Below, in pieces: positions 41,777-42,606 of a stretch of 42,606 bases of DNA. Numbering within the stretch: position 1 is the stretch's first letter; every line of letters starts with the position of its first letter. The notes under the pieces were generated by a model. That model was given only the letters and a program-made list of their open reading frames with translations. It was not told the origin of the DNA and did not search any database. The stretch is from JAZRGE01 sp045644025 (lineage in GTDB: Bacteria > Bacillota > Clostridia > Oscillospirales > Acutalibacteraceae), in NCBI GenBank assembly GCA_045644025.1, contig JAZRGE010000071.1, positions 1 through 42,606 on the forward strand, given 5' to 3'. Position numbers and translations under genes: made by a program.

Positions 41777-42606
41777 AATCGAATAGATCCTTAATTCTAT
41801 CTATAAAGCTCTCACGAGTTTTATAGTTCTTTTTATCGGTGGCTTCATCAAATTGCTTCAAAAGATCTTTTTGCTTCTTCGAAAGATCCTTAGGCACTTC
41901 CACCACGATCTTCACGTATTGGTCTCCCCTGCCGCTGTATCTTAGGCGGCTGATACCCTTACCGCGAAGCTTGAATTCATCACCGGGCTGGGTGCCCTCG
42001 TGAATTGTGAATTTCACCTTGCCGTCCAGAGTGGGAACACTTATTTCAGCACCCAAAGCTGCCTGAGCAAAAGTAATCGGCACAGTGCAATAGACATCGA
42101 ATCCATCCCTTTCAAATATGGGGTGAGGACGCACCGATATGTTGATTCTCAAATCGCCTGCAGGGCCACCGTTAACACCGGCATCACCCGCGCCGCGAAT
42201 ATTGAGCACCTGGCCGTCGTCGATACCCGCAGGAACTTCCACAGTCTGCTCGGTAGTCTTCCTTATACGGCCCTTACCGCCGCAGGTATGGCAAGGATTC
42301 TCAATGATCTTGCCCTTACCGCCACAGTGATCACACACCTGAGTAGATTGCATAATACCGATAGGTGTGCGCTGCTGCACACGAACCTGTCCTGTGCCGT
42401 GGCAATGGGGGCAGGTCTTCACAGTGCTTCCCTTTTCGGCGCCGCTTCCACCGCAATCATCACATTGAGCGATGTTAGTCACCTTAATGGTCTTCTTGCA
42501 GCCCTTGGCTGCCTCCTCAAAAGAAAGAACCAGAGTGGCCGATGTGTTGTTGCCCCTTCTGGGAGCATTGAGATTTTCGGCTCTGCCGCCAAACCCACCG
42601 CCGAAG
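41775..42606 (-). CDS. dnaJ: Chaperone DnaJ, C-terminal part (cut by window edge)
   Basis: DnaJ delivers unfolded proteins to DnaK and stimulates its ATPase. The visible 277 codons start in the Gly/Phe linker (FGGGFGG), followed by the zinc region with four CxxCxGxG repeats (CDDCGGSG, CPHCHGTG, CDHCGGKG, CHTCGGKG) and the client-binding beta domains to the end. The J-domain lies outside the window, so the HPD motif cannot be checked. An internal methionine at 42482 is not the start. dnaJ probably belongs to an hrcA-grpE-dnaK-dnaJ operon beyond the edge. Confidence 0.95.
   Translation of the reverse strand, partial: FGGGFGGRAENLNAPRRGNNTSATLVLSFEEAAKGCKKTIKVTNIAQCDDCGGSGAEKGSTVKTCPHCHGTGQVRVQQRTPIGIMQSTQVCDHCGGKGKIIENPCHTCGGKGRIRKTTEQTVEVPAGIDDGQVLNIRGAGDAGVNGGPAGDLRINISVRPHPIFERDGFDVYCTVPITFAQAALGAEISVPTLDGKVKFTIHEGTQPGDEFKLRGKGISRLRYSGRGDQYVKIVVEVPKDLSKKQKDLLKQFDEATDKKNYKTRESFIDRIKDLFD

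Noticed and set aside
1..42606. A defence island, CRISPR array, prophage or transposon
   Set aside because: No repeats, integrases, transposases, restriction or nuclease-helicase clusters were seen; nearly every gene is a conserved chromosomal one.

Overview
This window looks like chromosomal DNA from a spore-forming member of the Clostridia (Firmicutes), probably an anaerobe near the Oscillospirales or a related gut lineage. The evidence is gene content: spoIVFA/spoIVFB, gerW, dacF, an Asp23-fakA pair, HrcA/CIRCE control of groESL, Rex, and a biotin-dependent carboxyltransferase set. The order placement is inference. Ribosome binding sites of the AGGAGG type are strong, and TTG or GTG starts are frequent. 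No rRNA, tRNA, CRISPR array, insertion sequence or prophage was seen, and no gene-free stretch exceeds about 170 bases.

Layout. Positions 1-416 (minus) hold the first 138 codons of proB, divergent from secA (582-3323). The groES-groEL operon follows (3444-5384) under a perfect CIRCE operator and ends in a bidirectional terminator. A ten-gene minus-strand operon runs from 16384 down to 5418: two radical-SAM-linked proteins, YmdB, a solute-binding lipoprotein, Asp23, FakA, RecG, a PflX-like radical SAM protein, a GNAT acetyltransferase and an unknown 193-residue protein. Upstream of it lies a separate sporulation pair, spoIVFA-spoIVFB (17646-16451), with a sigma-E-like promoter. Next is a three-gene biotin enzyme operon (20898-17743), and then the conserved clostridial set M50 protease-scpA-scpB-DUF2953-gerW-dacF-rluB-GNAT-like (26353-21002), all on minus.

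A plus-strand run (26537-36632) carries mntP, alaS, a HIT protein, comEC, holA, an RNase M5-like toprim protein, a WYL regulator, an FKBP/trigger-factor-like lipoprotein and a six-helix membrane protein. It converges on an acn-icd-rex operon (40434-36684, minus). A lipoprotein with an NlpC/P60-type domain (40600-41739) then converges on the C-terminal part of dnaJ (41775 to the window end).

The genes cover protein export and folding (SecA, GroESL, DnaJ, extracytoplasmic PPIase), chromosome segregation and repair (ScpAB, RecG, HolA), spore development (SpoIVFA/B, GerW, DacF), envelope lipid and wall functions (FakA, DacF, NlpC/P60) and carbon/redox metabolism (carboxyltransferase trio, aconitase, isocitrate dehydrogenase, Rex). 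Most of the window is conserved housekeeping DNA. The less ordinary points are a SpoIVFB without room for a CBS domain paired with a SpoIVFA whose M23 metal ligands appear intact, a divergent carboxyltransferase trio without biotin carboxylase or sodium-pump subunits, a ComEC whose C-terminal metallo-beta-lactamase motifs are gone, and an acn-icd operon carrying its own NADH sensor.
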